Shown here one piece after another: positions 1 to 10,700 of a DNA stretch of 39,671 nt. Under the pieces are notes generated by a model, which saw only the letters and a list, made by a program, of their open reading frames with translations, did no database searches and had not been told where the DNA came from. The position numbers and the translations under genes are program-made. Every line of letters starts with the position of its first letter. Position 1 is the stretch's first letter. This DNA is from a virus: positions 1 to 39,671 of IMG/VR virus record IMGVR_UViG_3300022074_000122; one strand, given 5' to 3'.

Positions 1-2
1 TC

Positions 3-1733
3 TATATGGCTTTTGCAGACACCCGTGAAGCGGCTTTCTGGCTTGACTCCAGCAGTAACGACAATGATGTTCAGCACGTTCATCTAGATCACAACGATAC
101 CGTCAGTGATTCACCTACGGACAATCATGCAACGATGAATCCAGAAGCCGTAGCCGAAGGCCAAGCCCAATCTACACTTTCTGAGGGTAATTTAAAGGTT
201 GATTTAGGCACACCCAGTACAAAGGTCGCTCACACATACGGCACAATTGCTGTCCCTGCATCAGGCAAATATTTCTTTGAGGGAACATTCAGTAATGTAT
301 CCGGCGGCCCCAGAATCGGAATATCTGTTGTGCGAACAAGTGCAAACCAATCCAGATATGTTTATGTTAGTGACGGTAATAAAATCGTAAATACTACTGG
401 TTCATCTTATGGTGCATCCTATGCGGCAGGTGATGTCATTGGAGTAGCCGTCAACGTCGATGATAATGAAATAACATTTTTTAAGAATGGATCTAGCCAA
501 GGAGCGTTTACCATTGACCTGACGTTATCTACTGGTGGCTCTAGCTCTGATTATTTTCCGTTTATTACAAATGGATCAGGAAGCTCAACCTCAGTTGTTG
601 AGTTTAATTTTGGAGCAAGCGGTTTTGCTCACACACCGCCCGATGGTTTTGTCGCACTCAGCACAACCAACCTGCCAAACCCACCGATTGACAACGGGGC
701 GGGCGAAGAGGCCAGTGACCATTTTAACACGGTGTTGACTACATCGACAGGTTCTACATTAAGTGTTGATGTAGGGTTTGCGGCTGATTGGTTATGGACT
801 AAGGCAAGAAATTTTGCTCGTAGCAACGAATTACACGACACAGTGCGTGGCGACAATAAGCGATTGAAATCCGATGCCACAACTGCGGAAGAATCTTATT
901 CTAATTATCTTACATTCGACTCTGATGGTGCTGATTTAGGAACGAATCATAACCTTGGTTATCACGCAGATGGCACAACTACTGGCGTAGTGTGGGCGTG
1001 GAAAGCGGGAACCAGTTTCTCAAATGATGCGAGTGCGACAGGTGTAGGCACGATAGATTCGACAGGTACTGTAAACACAAAAGCTGGCTTCAGTATCATA
1101 TCTTATACTGGCACTGGTTCTAACGGCACTGTGGCCCACGGGCTTGGGGCTGTCCCCGAATGGATAATTTTTCGTGACAGAGATAACGTCAATGATTGGA
1201 TAGTTTACCATGTTGGGTTAGGAAACACTCATGGAATTAAACTAAATGAAGCTCAAGCGTCGTTTGATGAAGCAACGCTCTTTAATGACACAACGCCAAC
1301 GTCTAGTGTGTTTAGTTTGGGAACTGCCAATATAGCAAATAACACAGCGGCGACTATTGCGTACTGCTTTGCACCAAAAGAGGGATATTCAAAGTTTGGT
1401 TCATATGAAGATAATTATGTTAGCGATTACGATATTGATTCTCCATTCGTATACACAGGATTCAGACCCGCATTTCTTATCATAAAAGGAACAAGTGCTG
1501 GGCGTGAATGGGTCATCTATGACAACAAACGCACACCTGATGATGGGGTTTATCTCAGGGCAAACACAAGTGCGGCTGAACAAACAGATGCAACAAACCA
1601 TGATATTTCGTTTTTAAGTAACGGCTTTAAGATTCGTGGTGGTTCCGGTGATATAAACACAACCAATGAATCGTATATTTATATGGCATTCGCCGATCAA
1701 CCGTTTAAATTTGCCAACGGAGGCATAGAATAA
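3..1733 (+). CDS. Tail fibre / receptor-binding-type protein with SPRY-like domain (5' end outside window)
   Basis: About residues 65-200 show the beta-rich pattern of a SPRY domain: GKYFFEGTF, then RIGISVV, then DVIGVAVNVDDNEITFFKNG. The rest (about 225-575) is a long beta-rich region with WLWTKARN, VVWAWKAG and the ending YIYMAFADQPFKF, a layout common in marine phage tail proteins thought to touch the host surface. The first in-frame ATG is at position 6, but the frame is open to the left edge. The first codons read YMAFAD, almost the same as the motif near the C-terminus (bases 1674-1700). I therefore think the gene begins upstream and that the window cuts it at the end of one repeated module. 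It ends in TAATG, coupled to the next gene. The domain call is by eye; a tail/adhesion role is inferred. Confidence 0.65.
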   Translation, partial: YMAFADTREAAFWLDSSSNDNDVQHVHLDHNDTVSDSPTDNHATMNPEAVAEGQAQSTLSEGNLKVDLGTPSTKVAHTYGTIAVPASGKYFFEGTFSNVSGGPRIGISVVRTSANQSRYVYVSDGNKIVNTTGSSYGASYAAGDVIGVAVNVDDNEITFFKNGSSQGAFTIDLTLSTGGSSSDYFPFITNGSGSSTSVVEFNFGASGFAHTPPDGFVALSTTNLPNPPIDNGAGEEASDHFNTVLTTSTGSTLSVDVGFAADWLWTKARNFARSNELHDTVRGDNKRLKSDATTAEESYSNYLTFDSDGADLGTNHNLGYHADGTTTGVVWAWKAGTSFSNDASATGVGTIDSTGTVNTKAGFSIISYTGTGSNGTVAHGLGAVPEWIIFRDRDNVNDWIVYHVGLGNTHGIKLNEAQASFDEATLFNDTTPTSSVFSLGTANIANNTAATIAYCFAPKEGYSKFGSYEDNYVSDYDIDSPFVYTGFRPAFLIIKGTSAGREWVIYDNKRTPDDGVYLRANTSAAEQTDATNHDISFLSNGFKIRGGSGDINTTNESYIYMAFADQPFKFANGGIE

Positions 1734-2296
1734 TGTGGGTTCATGCAGGGAAAGTAATTAGAGTCGGAAGAACGTGGACCTCTGTCGATGGCATCAAGCA
1801 TCCTTACAATTGGAACAACTGGACAGAGGAAGAGAAGAAGGCGGCAGGGCTGGTAAATGACACCTCTTTAGACCCGAAACCGTATGACAATCGCTTCTAT
1901 TGGGGGTGGAATGCCGACAAAACCTCGCTCATCGAAAAAAACATCGCAGATGTCAACGAGGTTGACGACGATGGAAAACCGATCCTCGACGATGACGGAA
2001 ACCAAGTCGTCACCCTTGGACTCAAATCAGTTGCTATTGCAAGAACAAAAGAAACAGCGGGAACAAGATTATCAAAATTTGACTGGATGGTCATTCGCAA
2101 GACGGAGGCGGGAACGGCGATACCGGATACCGTTGGAAATTACAGAACGGCTGTCCGCGATAAATGCAAAGCTATCGAAGATGCAATAACAGCGTGCGAT
2201 ACGTTGGCAAAGTTCATGGCTTTGTACGATGTGCCTATGAAAGATGGTAAGCCGACGGGCAATGCACCAATCCACGATTGGCCTGATGAAATCTGA
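1733..2296 (+). CDS. Tail assembly chaperone-like protein
   Basis: A 187-aa protein whose ATG overlaps the stop of the tail gene (TAATG). The N-terminal half has short Trp/Tyr-rich stretches (WTSVDGIKHPYNWNNW). The C-terminal part (about 115-187) reads FDWMVIRKTEAGTAIPDTVGNYRTAVRDK and ends with Pro/Trp-rich NAPIHDWPDEI. That resembles the small phage tail assembly chaperone family often coded right after tail fibre genes. Such proteins are thought to help fibre folding or assembly rather than stay in the virion. Family membership is from memory of the pattern; position directly after the fibre gene supports it. Confidence 0.5.
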   Translation: MWVHAGKVIRVGRTWTSVDGIKHPYNWNNWTEEEKKAAGLVNDTSLDPKPYDNRFYWGWNADKTSLIEKNIADVNEVDDDGKPILDDDGNQVVTLGLKSVAIARTKETAGTRLSKFDWMVIRKTEAGTAIPDTVGNYRTAVRDKCKAIEDAITACDTLAKFMALYDVPMKDGKPTGNAPIHDWPDEI

Positions 2297-4230
2297 TGCC
2301 TTTAACGAAGCTTGCTTTTAGACCAGGAATCCAGAAAGAGGTTACCTCGTACTCTAACGAGGGAGGCTGGAACGACTGCGACAAAGTCAGGTTTCGTGCA
2401 GGGTTTGCTGAAAAAATAGGTGGTTGGCAGAAATTTTCAACAAGCTCGTACCTTGGCACAGCCAGAGCACTACACGCTTTTGTTGCACTAGATAAGAGTC
2501 GTTATCTAGGTGTTGGCACAAACAAAAAGTATTACGTTCACGAAGGTGGTACTTTTTATGATATTACGCCAATTCGTTTAGCGACATCAGCGGGAGACGC
2601 AACCTTTGCCGCTTCTAACGGATCGTCAACAATCACTGTGACTGAAAACGGTCACGGTGCGATTGCTGGTGACTTTGTATCTTTTACCGGTGCTGCAAGT
2701 CTTGGTGGCAACATCACGGCAAGTGTTCTCAATCAAGAGTACGAAATCCAAAGTGTTGCTGATCAAAACTCTTATACAATTATTGCAAGAGTAGCGGAAA
2801 CCACAATTCAATCGCTGACTGATGACGGTTCTATTAACAGAACGCCTGTTACAGCTAATTCTTCTGATACAGGCAATGGTGGAGGTTCTGTTGCCGCTGA
2901 GTATCAGATCAACACAGGTCTTGATACCAGTGTGCAAGGCAATGGTTGGGGCGCAGGAACCTGGGGCCGTGGCACTTGGAACAGCAACGCAGATGTGGTT
3001 GGTTCAAACCAGGCATTCTCTATTCTTCGTATCTGGACACACGACAACTTTGGCGAAGACCTGATTATTAATGTCCGTGATGGCGACATCTTTTACTGGG
3101 ATGCCAGTGGAGGAACAGGTGCTCGCGCAGCAAAACTATCTTTACGCAGTAACGCGGACGCAGGAACTCCTACAGTTGCTAAGAAAGTTATTGTTTCTGA
3201 TGTAGACCGACATGTTATTTGTTTTGGTTGCGACGCTGTAGGTGCAATCGGTACACAAGATCCGCTGTTGATACGATTCAGCAGTCAGGAAGATCCGACA
3301 ACTTGGATACCATCAGCAACCAATACCGCCGGTGATCTACGCATAGGCTCTGGGTCAGAGATTGTAACTGCCGTCGAAACCAGACAGCAGATACTGGTGA
3401 TTACCGACGTGTCTGTTCACAGTATGCAGTTCCTTGGACCACCGTTCACCTTTGGTGTGCAGATGATTTCTGAAAACACCACCATTCGCAGCCCACAAGC
3501 CGCTGTTGCTGTAGACGACACAGTGTTTTGGATGGGTGTGCAAGAGTTTTATGTGTACAACGGATCGGTCAAAAAGCTGCCATGCTCTGTGAAAGATCAT
3601 GTGTTTAGTGATTTCAACAGTGATCAAGCTGAGAAAGTGGTTGCTGGGGTCAACTCTAGTTTTGGTGAGATATGGTGGTTCTATCCATCAGCAAGTTCTA
3701 CCGAAAACGACAAATACGTTATCTATAACTATGAACAACAGATTTGGTATATCGGCAGTCTGACACGCACAGCTTGGCTGGATCGTGGCATCAATAATTT
3801 TCCGATTGCAGCACACTCTGACAATTATCTGTATGAACATGAGTTTGGTTTTGACGATGGAAGCACTAACACAGCTTTGTCCGCGCACATTGAATCAAGT
3901 CAAATGGACATACAGGATGGCGACGGGTTCTTGTTCATACGACGCATCTTGCCTGACTTGACGTTCAGAACCTCTACAGGCTCTGGTAGCGACAACCCAG
4001 CAGCCAACTTTATATTGAAAGCGCGTAATTTCCCCGGCACAAATTATGGTGATCCTGAAACTGGCGGTGTTACGCAAACATCAACCAGCCCAATTGAGCA
4101 GTTTACCGATCAGGTGCATGTGCGATTGCGTGGACGGTCGTTTGCTTTACGGGTAGAAAGCACGGCAGAGGGTGTTGGTTGGCGGTTAGGTAGTCCGCGT
4201 GTTGATATTAGACCGGACGGCAAACGATGA
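2296..4230 (+). CDS. Packaged-DNA stabilisation / tail tube-type structural protein
   Basis: A 644-aa protein that begins right at the stop of the preceding gene. The N-terminus (about 5-45) carries the pattern LAFRPGIQKEVTSYSNEGGW followed by DCDKVRFRAGFAEKIGGWQ. I recognise this from proteins annotated in marine podoviruses as phage stabilisation proteins, related to the P22 gp10 type that plugs the head-tail channel. The body is beta-rich with many Trp, Tyr and Gly residues and no membrane segment, as expected of a virion part. A P22-like role is inferred from this N-terminal signature and the tail-gene neighbourhood. It overlaps the following gene by four bases (ATGA). Confidence 0.55.
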   Translation: MPLTKLAFRPGIQKEVTSYSNEGGWNDCDKVRFRAGFAEKIGGWQKFSTSSYLGTARALHAFVALDKSRYLGVGTNKKYYVHEGGTFYDITPIRLATSAGDATFAASNGSSTITVTENGHGAIAGDFVSFTGAASLGGNITASVLNQEYEIQSVADQNSYTIIARVAETTIQSLTDDGSINRTPVTANSSDTGNGGGSVAAEYQINTGLDTSVQGNGWGAGTWGRGTWNSNADVVGSNQAFSILRIWTHDNFGEDLIINVRDGDIFYWDASGGTGARAAKLSLRSNADAGTPTVAKKVIVSDVDRHVICFGCDAVGAIGTQDPLLIRFSSQEDPTTWIPSATNTAGDLRIGSGSEIVTAVETRQQILVITDVSVHSMQFLGPPFTFGVQMISENTTIRSPQAAVAVDDTVFWMGVQEFYVYNGSVKKLPCSVKDHVFSDFNSDQAEKVVAGVNSSFGEIWWFYPSASSTENDKYVIYNYEQQIWYIGSLTRTAWLDRGINNFPIAAHSDNYLYEHEFGFDDGSTNTALSAHIESSQMDIQDGDGFLFIRRILPDLTFRTSTGSGSDNPAANFILKARNFPGTNYGDPETGGVTQTSTSPIEQFTDQVHVRLRGRSFALRVESTAEGVGWRLGSPRVDIRPDGKR

Positions 4231-4520
4231 GTCGTCGATTAGCCAGACCGTTTTTTCCTGTGCCACCACAGGACTATGACCGTAGTTACTTTACAGAGGT
4301 TATCCGAGCGTTTTCTGTGTTCTTGCAACAAGTGCAGAATCCAGGTGATGCACGGCACACGGAACTAACGTTAACAAACATACAAACGCACGATCAGGGA
4401 TTAGAGGTTGGTGCTTTGTTTAATGTAGATGGCTTTGTTAAGATAGCGCAAAGTCATAATCCGCACGTTGCTGGCAACTCCGCAACTGGCGCAGTCGGTA
4501 CAGTTAGTGTCACTACATAG
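4227..4520 (+). CDS. Small conserved-type virion-operon protein, unknown function
   Basis: A 97-aa protein starting at an ATGA overlap with the stabilisation protein gene. The first part (RPFFPVPPQDYDRSYFTEVIRAFSVFLQQV) is a short Pro-rich lead and an amphipathic helix. The second half is beta-like, ending in a Gly/Ala/Thr/Val-rich tail (SATGAVGTVSVTT). Nothing in it shows an enzyme. Its position inside the structural operon, coupled on the left and followed after nine bases by another gene, suggests a small tail or neck component, but that is inference only. Confidence 0.55.
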   Translation: MSRRLARPFFPVPPQDYDRSYFTEVIRAFSVFLQQVQNPGDARHTELTLTNIQTHDQGLEVGALFNVDGFVKIAQSHNPHVAGNSATGAVGTVSVTT

Positions 4521-4529
4521 GAGCGGGTA

Positions 4530-5243
4530 TTGAGCTTTCTCAAAAAAATAGCACCTATTGCTGGCGCAATAATAGGAGCACAATTTGGTAATCCTGCGCT
4601 TGGCTCTGCACTTGGTGGTGGTATTGGTTCTTTATTAGCTGGAGCCGACTTAGAAGATGCACTTAAGACAGCAGCCATTGCAGGTATTGGTGGTGCCGCA
4701 TTAAAAGGCACGGGTGCAGAAGCAGCAGCGGGTGCAGAAGCAACATCTAGTGTGGCAGCAAGTGCTCCTTCAGCCGCCACGGTTGATGCACTAGCAAAGT
4801 CTAAGGCTGCTGGTGCTGGGATCATGGAACTTATTAAAGAAAATCCTCTTACATCTCTTACACTTGGGACCTCGGCCCTGGGTATTCTTGCTAGTGAGGA
4901 AGAAGAAGAAAGAGAGCTAACCGAGTTAGAAAAACGACAATATGAGACAGGTGAAAGGGTCCCGGACTACGTTGGTAACCCAGACCTAGTTTCACGTTTT
5001 GACTATGAAAATTTAGCAAGAATGTTTCAAGAGGGCGGTTACATAGAAGGACCTGGGACAGGGCGCAGTGATAGTATTGATGCCGGTATCTTTCAAAATG
5101 GCATGAAAGTCCAGGAGGCAAGACTGTCGGACGGTGAGTTTGTAATGACAGAAAAAGCTGTTCGTGGTTTAGGTCAAGGCGACCGAGCTAAGGGTGCCGC
5201 GAAAATGTACGAAATAATGCAAAAATATGAAAGGATGGCCTGA
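4530..5243 (+). CDS. Virion protein with Gly/Ala-rich hydrophobic N-terminus and GEFVMT-type C-terminal motif
   Basis: A 237-aa protein with a TTG start preceded by GGAG at good spacing. Residues 1-60 are rich in Gly, Ala, Ile and Leu (IAPIAGAIIGAQFG, LGGGIGSLLAGA) and could insert in a membrane. About residues 165-225 carry EGGYIEGPGTGRSDSIDAGI and then ARLSDGEFVMTEKAVRGLG. This GxGTxxSDSI...LSDGEFV(M/L)T..AV signature recurs near the ends of phage internal or tail proteins. The combination suggests a protein ejected into or through the host envelope. Its exact function is unknown. It ends in an overlap with the next ATG (TGATG). Confidence 0.55.
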   Translation: MSFLKKIAPIAGAIIGAQFGNPALGSALGGGIGSLLAGADLEDALKTAAIAGIGGAALKGTGAEAAAGAEATSSVAASAPSAATVDALAKSKAAGAGIMELIKENPLTSLTLGTSALGILASEEEEERELTELEKRQYETGERVPDYVGNPDLVSRFDYENLARMFQEGGYIEGPGTGRSDSIDAGIFQNGMKVQEARLSDGEFVMTEKAVRGLGQGDRAKGAAKMYEIMQKYERMA

Positions 5244-6247
5244 TGGCAGAAGTAGTAGAAACCCGTCGCCTAGACCTTTTACCTGAGTACCAGGAAAAGT
5301 TTTTAAAAGACCTGCTTGCAACAACACAGGCAAGAGCGGGTGAGCCAACTTTTATACCAGATCGTCAAGTAGCTTCCCTCAGTGATGCACAAAAAGCGGC
5401 CATACAACTTGGAATATCAGGGGTTGGGTCATTTTTGCCAATGCTACAAGCGGGTGAGCAAACATTAGGAGCAGGTGCGGGTGCGATACAACAAGGTATT
5501 GGCACAGCACTCAGTGGTGCTCCGCTACTGTTGGGAACTACTGGAGCATATGACCCACAATCTGCTCAAGCTTTTATGAACCCGTTTACAGAGCAGGTAA
5601 TTCGACAAACAGAACGCGATATTCAAAGACAAGGTGACATAGAAAGGCAACGTATTGGAGCAGGGGCTGTTCGAGCAGGGGCTTTTGGTGGATCAAGACA
5701 GGCAGTTGCTGACCAGGAACTACAACGTAATCTTTCTGACCAGATGGCACGAACCAGTGCACAACTTCGCTCGGCAGGATTTCAGCAAGCGCAAGCGCAA
5801 GCGCAAAATGCTTTTCAAAATCAGATGGCTAGGCAACAGTCTGCCGCACAGTTGTTTGGGCAACTTGGACAGGGTATCGGAAGCCTTGGCACTGGGCTAA
5901 CCAGGGCAGGGGTATCTCAAGCAGCCTTGGGTGAGGCAGCACAAACAGGTCAACAACGTGATATTAATGCTTTATTGAACTTAGGTGGCCTAGAGCAACA
6001 ACAAGCACAAACGGAAGCACAAGCACAAAGACAAACAGAACTAGAGAGACAGTTTGAGCCGTTCCAACGAATAAGTTTCATGTCTGATGTGTTCCGAGGA
6101 GTGCCTTCTCAAAGTCAAACAATAGCTCAACAAACAGCACCTAGCCCATCTATTGTTTCGCAGCTTGGTGGTATCGGGGTAGGTATCGGAGGACTCGCAC
6201 AAGCAGGTCTTTTTGATAAAATCTTTGGGCTATCAGGACAAAAATAA
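5243..6247 (+). CDS. Ala/Gln-rich internal virion-type protein
   Basis: A 334-aa protein with a high content of Ala, Gln and Gly. About residues 110-200 form a long helix with MNPFTEQVIRQTERDIQRQ, RAGAFGGSRQAVADQEL and a run of AQ repeats, a pattern typical of coiled-coil internal or ejection proteins. The DNA has a short CAAGCG repeat near 5790-5810 that makes the AQAQAQ stretch. There is no catalytic motif. It sits between two other putative internal virion proteins and overlaps the next start (TAATG), so it was probably made in one operon with them. Role in DNA ejection or head core is inference. Confidence 0.55.
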   Translation: MAEVVETRRLDLLPEYQEKFLKDLLATTQARAGEPTFIPDRQVASLSDAQKAAIQLGISGVGSFLPMLQAGEQTLGAGAGAIQQGIGTALSGAPLLLGTTGAYDPQSAQAFMNPFTEQVIRQTERDIQRQGDIERQRIGAGAVRAGAFGGSRQAVADQELQRNLSDQMARTSAQLRSAGFQQAQAQAQNAFQNQMARQQSAAQLFGQLGQGIGSLGTGLTRAGVSQAALGEAAQTGQQRDINALLNLGGLEQQQAQTEAQAQRQTELERQFEPFQRISFMSDVFRGVPSQSQTIAQQTAPSPSIVSQLGGIGVGIGGLAQAGLFDKIFGLSGQK

Positions 6248-7737
6248 TGAAAGTAGAAGATCGTAAAATGTTTCGCCGTAAAGATGCCCGTAACAAGTTA
6301 CGGCAGCTTGGTGGCATTATGACTTCTAGCCCTGACTTAATGCAAAGCGTTCAAAAATTTAGTCGTGGTGGAGTAGCACAGGCACAGCAACAACTTCCAA
6401 ACCAACTTCCAAACTTGCTTAGTCGTGCTCCCATGGGCATAGACCCAAGGGCTGCTTTGATCGCTCAAGAAGACGCTTTGCGTGCGGCTCCTTTTGGTGG
6501 AGAAATTAGTCCAGAGTTGGACCGAGCGTTAAGTATGCCTAGAACAGGAACAGGTGTAGCAGATGCAGATGCAGAATCACAGCAACTGTTCAACCAACTA
6601 AGAAAATCTTTGGGTGATAGATTTATTGAAAATTTACCTAAATCAGATAACAGCCTTCCTGATGCCCCTGTAATAACTGAAACATCTTTACTAGTTGAGC
6701 CAGTGGAAACCGGAAAAGATATTGTAGATTACGCAAAAAAACTAAAAGACAGTAAAGCAGCTTCAAAAGATGTACAAGATAGGATTTTTGAAATGTTGGC
6801 TGTTAAAGAGCCAGATGAAAAATTAAGCCTGGAAGATCGTTTTAAAAAAATGAAAGAAGTTAGAAAGAACGTTCTTGGAGATAATACAGAAGCGGAAAAA
6901 TCAATTGACGGCTTTAATCTAGCCATGCTTGGCTTTGCCATAGCAGCCGGTGACAGCCCAAATGCTCTGACCAATATTGCAAAGGGTGCTGCAGCCGGTG
7001 CTCAACAAATGCAAGCAACTGCTGAACGCAGACGTGCTCGTGCAGAACGGATACAAGAAGCAGACTTTCAACAAGCGGTGCAGGATGAAAGACTTGCGGA
7101 ACAATACGAACGTGAAGAGCGTCGTTTTAGAGAAGGCAAAGCACTTACCTGGGCTACTACGGTGTACTCAGATGCACGACAAGATGAAAGATTTATTCAG
7201 CAAGCAGCCATCACACAAGCACAGTTAAAAACTAAACTTGCTCAAGAAATACGCATAGCAAACACCAAAGAAATTAACGAAGAGCGCAGATTTAAAGCCG
7301 AGAACGAAACTAAACTACTTACATCAGTTATTAAAGGACTAGAAAGCGGCGAAGTTGCTTCGATAGCCACTGCTAATTTATTAGCACGAGGAATCAAACC
7401 AACTGACCCTAACTTCTTTTCGAGCTTGGTACCTGAAATTGAAGGTCTTATTCAAAATCCAGATATAATCAGAGCAATTCAACTAGGGCAAAAAGGCAAA
7501 TCACTTGATCCTGGAAAAGAAAGGGGTGCTTATATTGCTGACGCTATTGCGAAACTAAGTGCGAAAGACATACGAGAAATTGCGAGTCAGTTTGATAAAG
7601 ACACGATGACGCAAGATCAATTAATTAAATATTTTGGAGATGCTTATGACAAAGCACAAGGTAATGTTCCTGCGCTTCAAGCTGCTCCAGGGACAGGGAT
7701 TGTTCTTAACCCTGATGACTTTACCGTTGTGGAATAA
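6247..7737 (+). CDS. Putative internal virion protein, helical
   Basis: A 496-aa protein. The N-terminus is very basic (MKVEDRKMFRRKDARNKLRQ) with the short motif FSRGGVAQAQQQLP. A hydrophobic Ala/Gly-rich patch lies near 225-255 (FNLAMLGFAIAAGDSPNALT, then AAAGAQQM). It is followed by a long charged helix rich in Arg, Glu and Gln (ERRRARAERIQEADFQQAVQ). The mix of a membrane-like patch and coiled coil in a late operon suggests an ejected core protein. I do not recognise a named family. It follows the preceding gene with a TAATG overlap and is five bases from the next gene. Confidence 0.5.
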   Translation: MKVEDRKMFRRKDARNKLRQLGGIMTSSPDLMQSVQKFSRGGVAQAQQQLPNQLPNLLSRAPMGIDPRAALIAQEDALRAAPFGGEISPELDRALSMPRTGTGVADADAESQQLFNQLRKSLGDRFIENLPKSDNSLPDAPVITETSLLVEPVETGKDIVDYAKKLKDSKAASKDVQDRIFEMLAVKEPDEKLSLEDRFKKMKEVRKNVLGDNTEAEKSIDGFNLAMLGFAIAAGDSPNALTNIAKGAAAGAQQMQATAERRRARAERIQEADFQQAVQDERLAEQYEREERRFREGKALTWATTVYSDARQDERFIQQAAITQAQLKTKLAQEIRIANTKEINEERRFKAENETKLLTSVIKGLESGEVASIATANLLARGIKPTDPNFFSSLVPEIEGLIQNPDIIRAIQLGQKGKSLDPGKERGAYIADAIAKLSAKDIREIASQFDKDTMTQDQLIKYFGDAYDKAQGNVPALQAAPGTGIVLNPDDFTVVE

Positions 7738-7742
7738 TCTTC

Positions 7743-10700
7743 ATGGCAACATACAAACTTCAAGGTCCAGACGGAAAAGTCTATCAACTTGAAGGACCAG
7801 AGGGTGCTTCAAAAGAACAACTTGTACAAGTTCTTCAATCAAAACTAACAAAACAACCATCCGCTGACCCCGAACCTGAGACAGAATCTGAAGGTTTATT
7901 CCAAGAAATTGGTGAGGGTCTTTTATCTGGCAGTTCAAAAGCTGTGCAAGGTCTGGTAGAGACCGGCACCTTACTATACGACTTAGCTGCTGACGATGAC
8001 ATAACATCAGATGTTTCACAAAGATTTGACGATTTTAGAGCTTCTCTTGGACTCGATCCTGTTGGTCTTCCTGGTGAGATAGCAGAAATTGTCACGCAAT
8101 TTGTGGTTCCAGGTGGTCTTGCTGTTAAAGCCGTGGGCAAAGGTGTCAAAGTGGCGGACAAAGTTTTGTCACCAAAAGATGTTGCGTTACTCCCTGCCCA
8201 AATAGCTGTTGATCCAATAGGGACTGTTGTTAAGAGGACAGCGGCCCTCTCTCCTAAACTTAGGGGGCAAGATATTCTAGGAACAAAACTTGGAAAACAA
8301 AGAGAGGCTTTTCGTAAAGGGTTAAGTCCACAAGATTTGTCAAAACCACAAAAATTTGCTCTGGGTGCAGCCACCTTGGGTGCAGTTGCTGGTGCCGATG
8401 TTATGGTTGCAACGGATGATGTTACAACTATCGGTGATTTTTTTGAGGGCGGACCGACACAGACGAGTCGTGAAATAGGGCTTTCAGGTCGTGAAGAGAC
8501 TCTTCGTAGAATAGGCAACAAATTAAAAATTGGTGTAGAAACAGGGGGTATCGTTGCTGCAACACCACCAGTGTTAGGTGCTGCAGGGGCAACTTTGGGG
8601 TTTGTTGGAGACAAAGCAGCAGGAGTTGTTGCACCAGTTTTATCTCCAGTAGCACGCGCAGTACGTGAATCTACTATTCCCAAACAAGTTGCTGATTATT
8701 TAGCTGATATTGAAGAAAGACGTATTCTTAACTCACCTACAGAACCATTAAAAAATATTAAGAACCCTTTTACTGGAGAAGATATACGGATCCCTATTCT
8801 TGGGGGTAATCTTGGAGAAGAAACCTTAGCTAATTTTTTATCTATCTTTCGTTCTCGTGGTTACTTACCAGAGGACGTTTCGCTTCAACGTTTGTTAATT
8901 GCTGCCGAAGGCGAAGCCAGTATAAGAAACGCCAAAGCAGTGTTGGCTGATTTTCAAAACAACTTAGTGTCTGTGATAGAAGAACAAAGGAAGTTAGATC
9001 CTAACGGAGTAGATACTGATCTTATTAAACTGCAATACTTTAATAATATTGAGGCTGCTTTAACTGCGACCAAAACTGAAGACCTGAACAACGCGCTTGC
9101 AGAACTGCCAAAAGAGATAAGGTCAGATGTTCGTAAAATGGCTAACCAACTTGATAGCGCACAATCTGCTATTTTAAACAGTGATTATTTTAAAAACTTA
9201 ACCAGAGTTGTGGGTGTTGATCCACAAACGGGAGCAGTTATTAATGCACAATCTGCTGAAGATTTACAAAAAACAATACGCAGTAACTTAAATGGGTTCT
9301 TGCGCCGCAGATTTGAAATATTCGAGAACGAAAACTACAAACCTAGTGATCAAGTTCGTGCAGAGGCTATTGATGGGTTCTTGCTTGATAACGATTCTCT
9401 TTTAGCGTATTTAACGAAAGGATATAACGCTGAAGCACCAGGACCTGAAACACTTAGAAAATTTGGGTTGATAGAGGAAAATTTACCTGATGGTGGTATA
9501 GGACTTGCTCTTAGACCATTAGTTGATGACGATGCTCTTAGAGCAAGAGCATCGTTAGGCACCGATCAATTTTTAAGATTTCATCAAATAAAAAACCGGG
9601 AGGCTCTTTCTAAAAGGACTGAAATAGCCAGGAACCGGTTAAACCCAGCCCTCTTTTTAAGAAAAGGGGGCTTACCAGAGTATCAAAGAAAGTTGCTTGG
9701 TGAATTTTTAGATGTTGATGAAGCTTTTCTTGGGACAGTTGCTGACATCTCTGAGTTTAAAGCGGTTGATGCTTTTTACGGCAGGATACGAAACCAAATT
9801 GACACTAATCCTGGTCTGAGACGTTTATTCCACGACACTCGCATAAAAGTTTCTCCAAATGCTAGTCCAGAGCAAGAAGCAAGTTTTATAAAACAAGCCA
9901 GGGACAAAAACCTTGCGTTAACACAACAGGGGTTCAAGGTTCTTGACGGTGAAATCATACAATCTGGAACAGACAAAGGTTTATTAGAAAACACAGTGAG
10001 TCCAGCACTCTCAAGCTATGGATCATTGCAAGGGTTTGCTGTTCCTGAAGCAGTATTTAATTATTTAAGCAGACCTTTGAAACAAGATGGGGTTACTGCA
10101 GCTTTATTTGCAGCTTTAAACACAGGTATTCGAGCTAAATCAACCGTTCAATACTCAAAAACTGTTTTGTCCCCAATTACCCAAATACGAAATGTTACAT
10201 CTGCCTCTTTGTTTGCACTAATGCAGGGAAATGTTGGACGTGGCGCAAACTTGGCAGAGTCCTTTGACTTAGTGCTAAAAAACTTTGCTGCATCTCCAGA
10301 ACCCGAAGTGTTGAAAGAACTAACGGAGCTTCAACGGCTCGGGGTTTTAGGATCCCAGGCAGAGCTTCGAGAAATCCAAGACCTGATTCGTCAAGGTGCA
10401 GGAGTTAAGGAACTAGAATCCGAAATATTTGTTGAGGGTCTCAAACGTGTACCTAGCTATTCAGAAAAAGTTAATAGAAGCAAGTTTTCTAGATTAGTTT
10501 CTGCAACAAAGAAACCTATTAAATCAGTCTTAAAAACAGCAGAGACTGCGTATGCAGGAGGCGATGATCTTTGGAAAATATACAACTTTAAGTTTGAACA
10601 ACAGAAGCTAGTCAATGCTTTTAGAGGCGTAAGCCCAGAGGACATATATCAAACAATAAAAGGGCAACCAGCACCTCAAGGGGCGATTATTGATGTAGAC

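Noticed and set aside
7835-8683. 282-codon minus-strand frame inside the 1485-aa gene
   Set aside because: Antisense shadow; no ribosome site, low-complexity composition.
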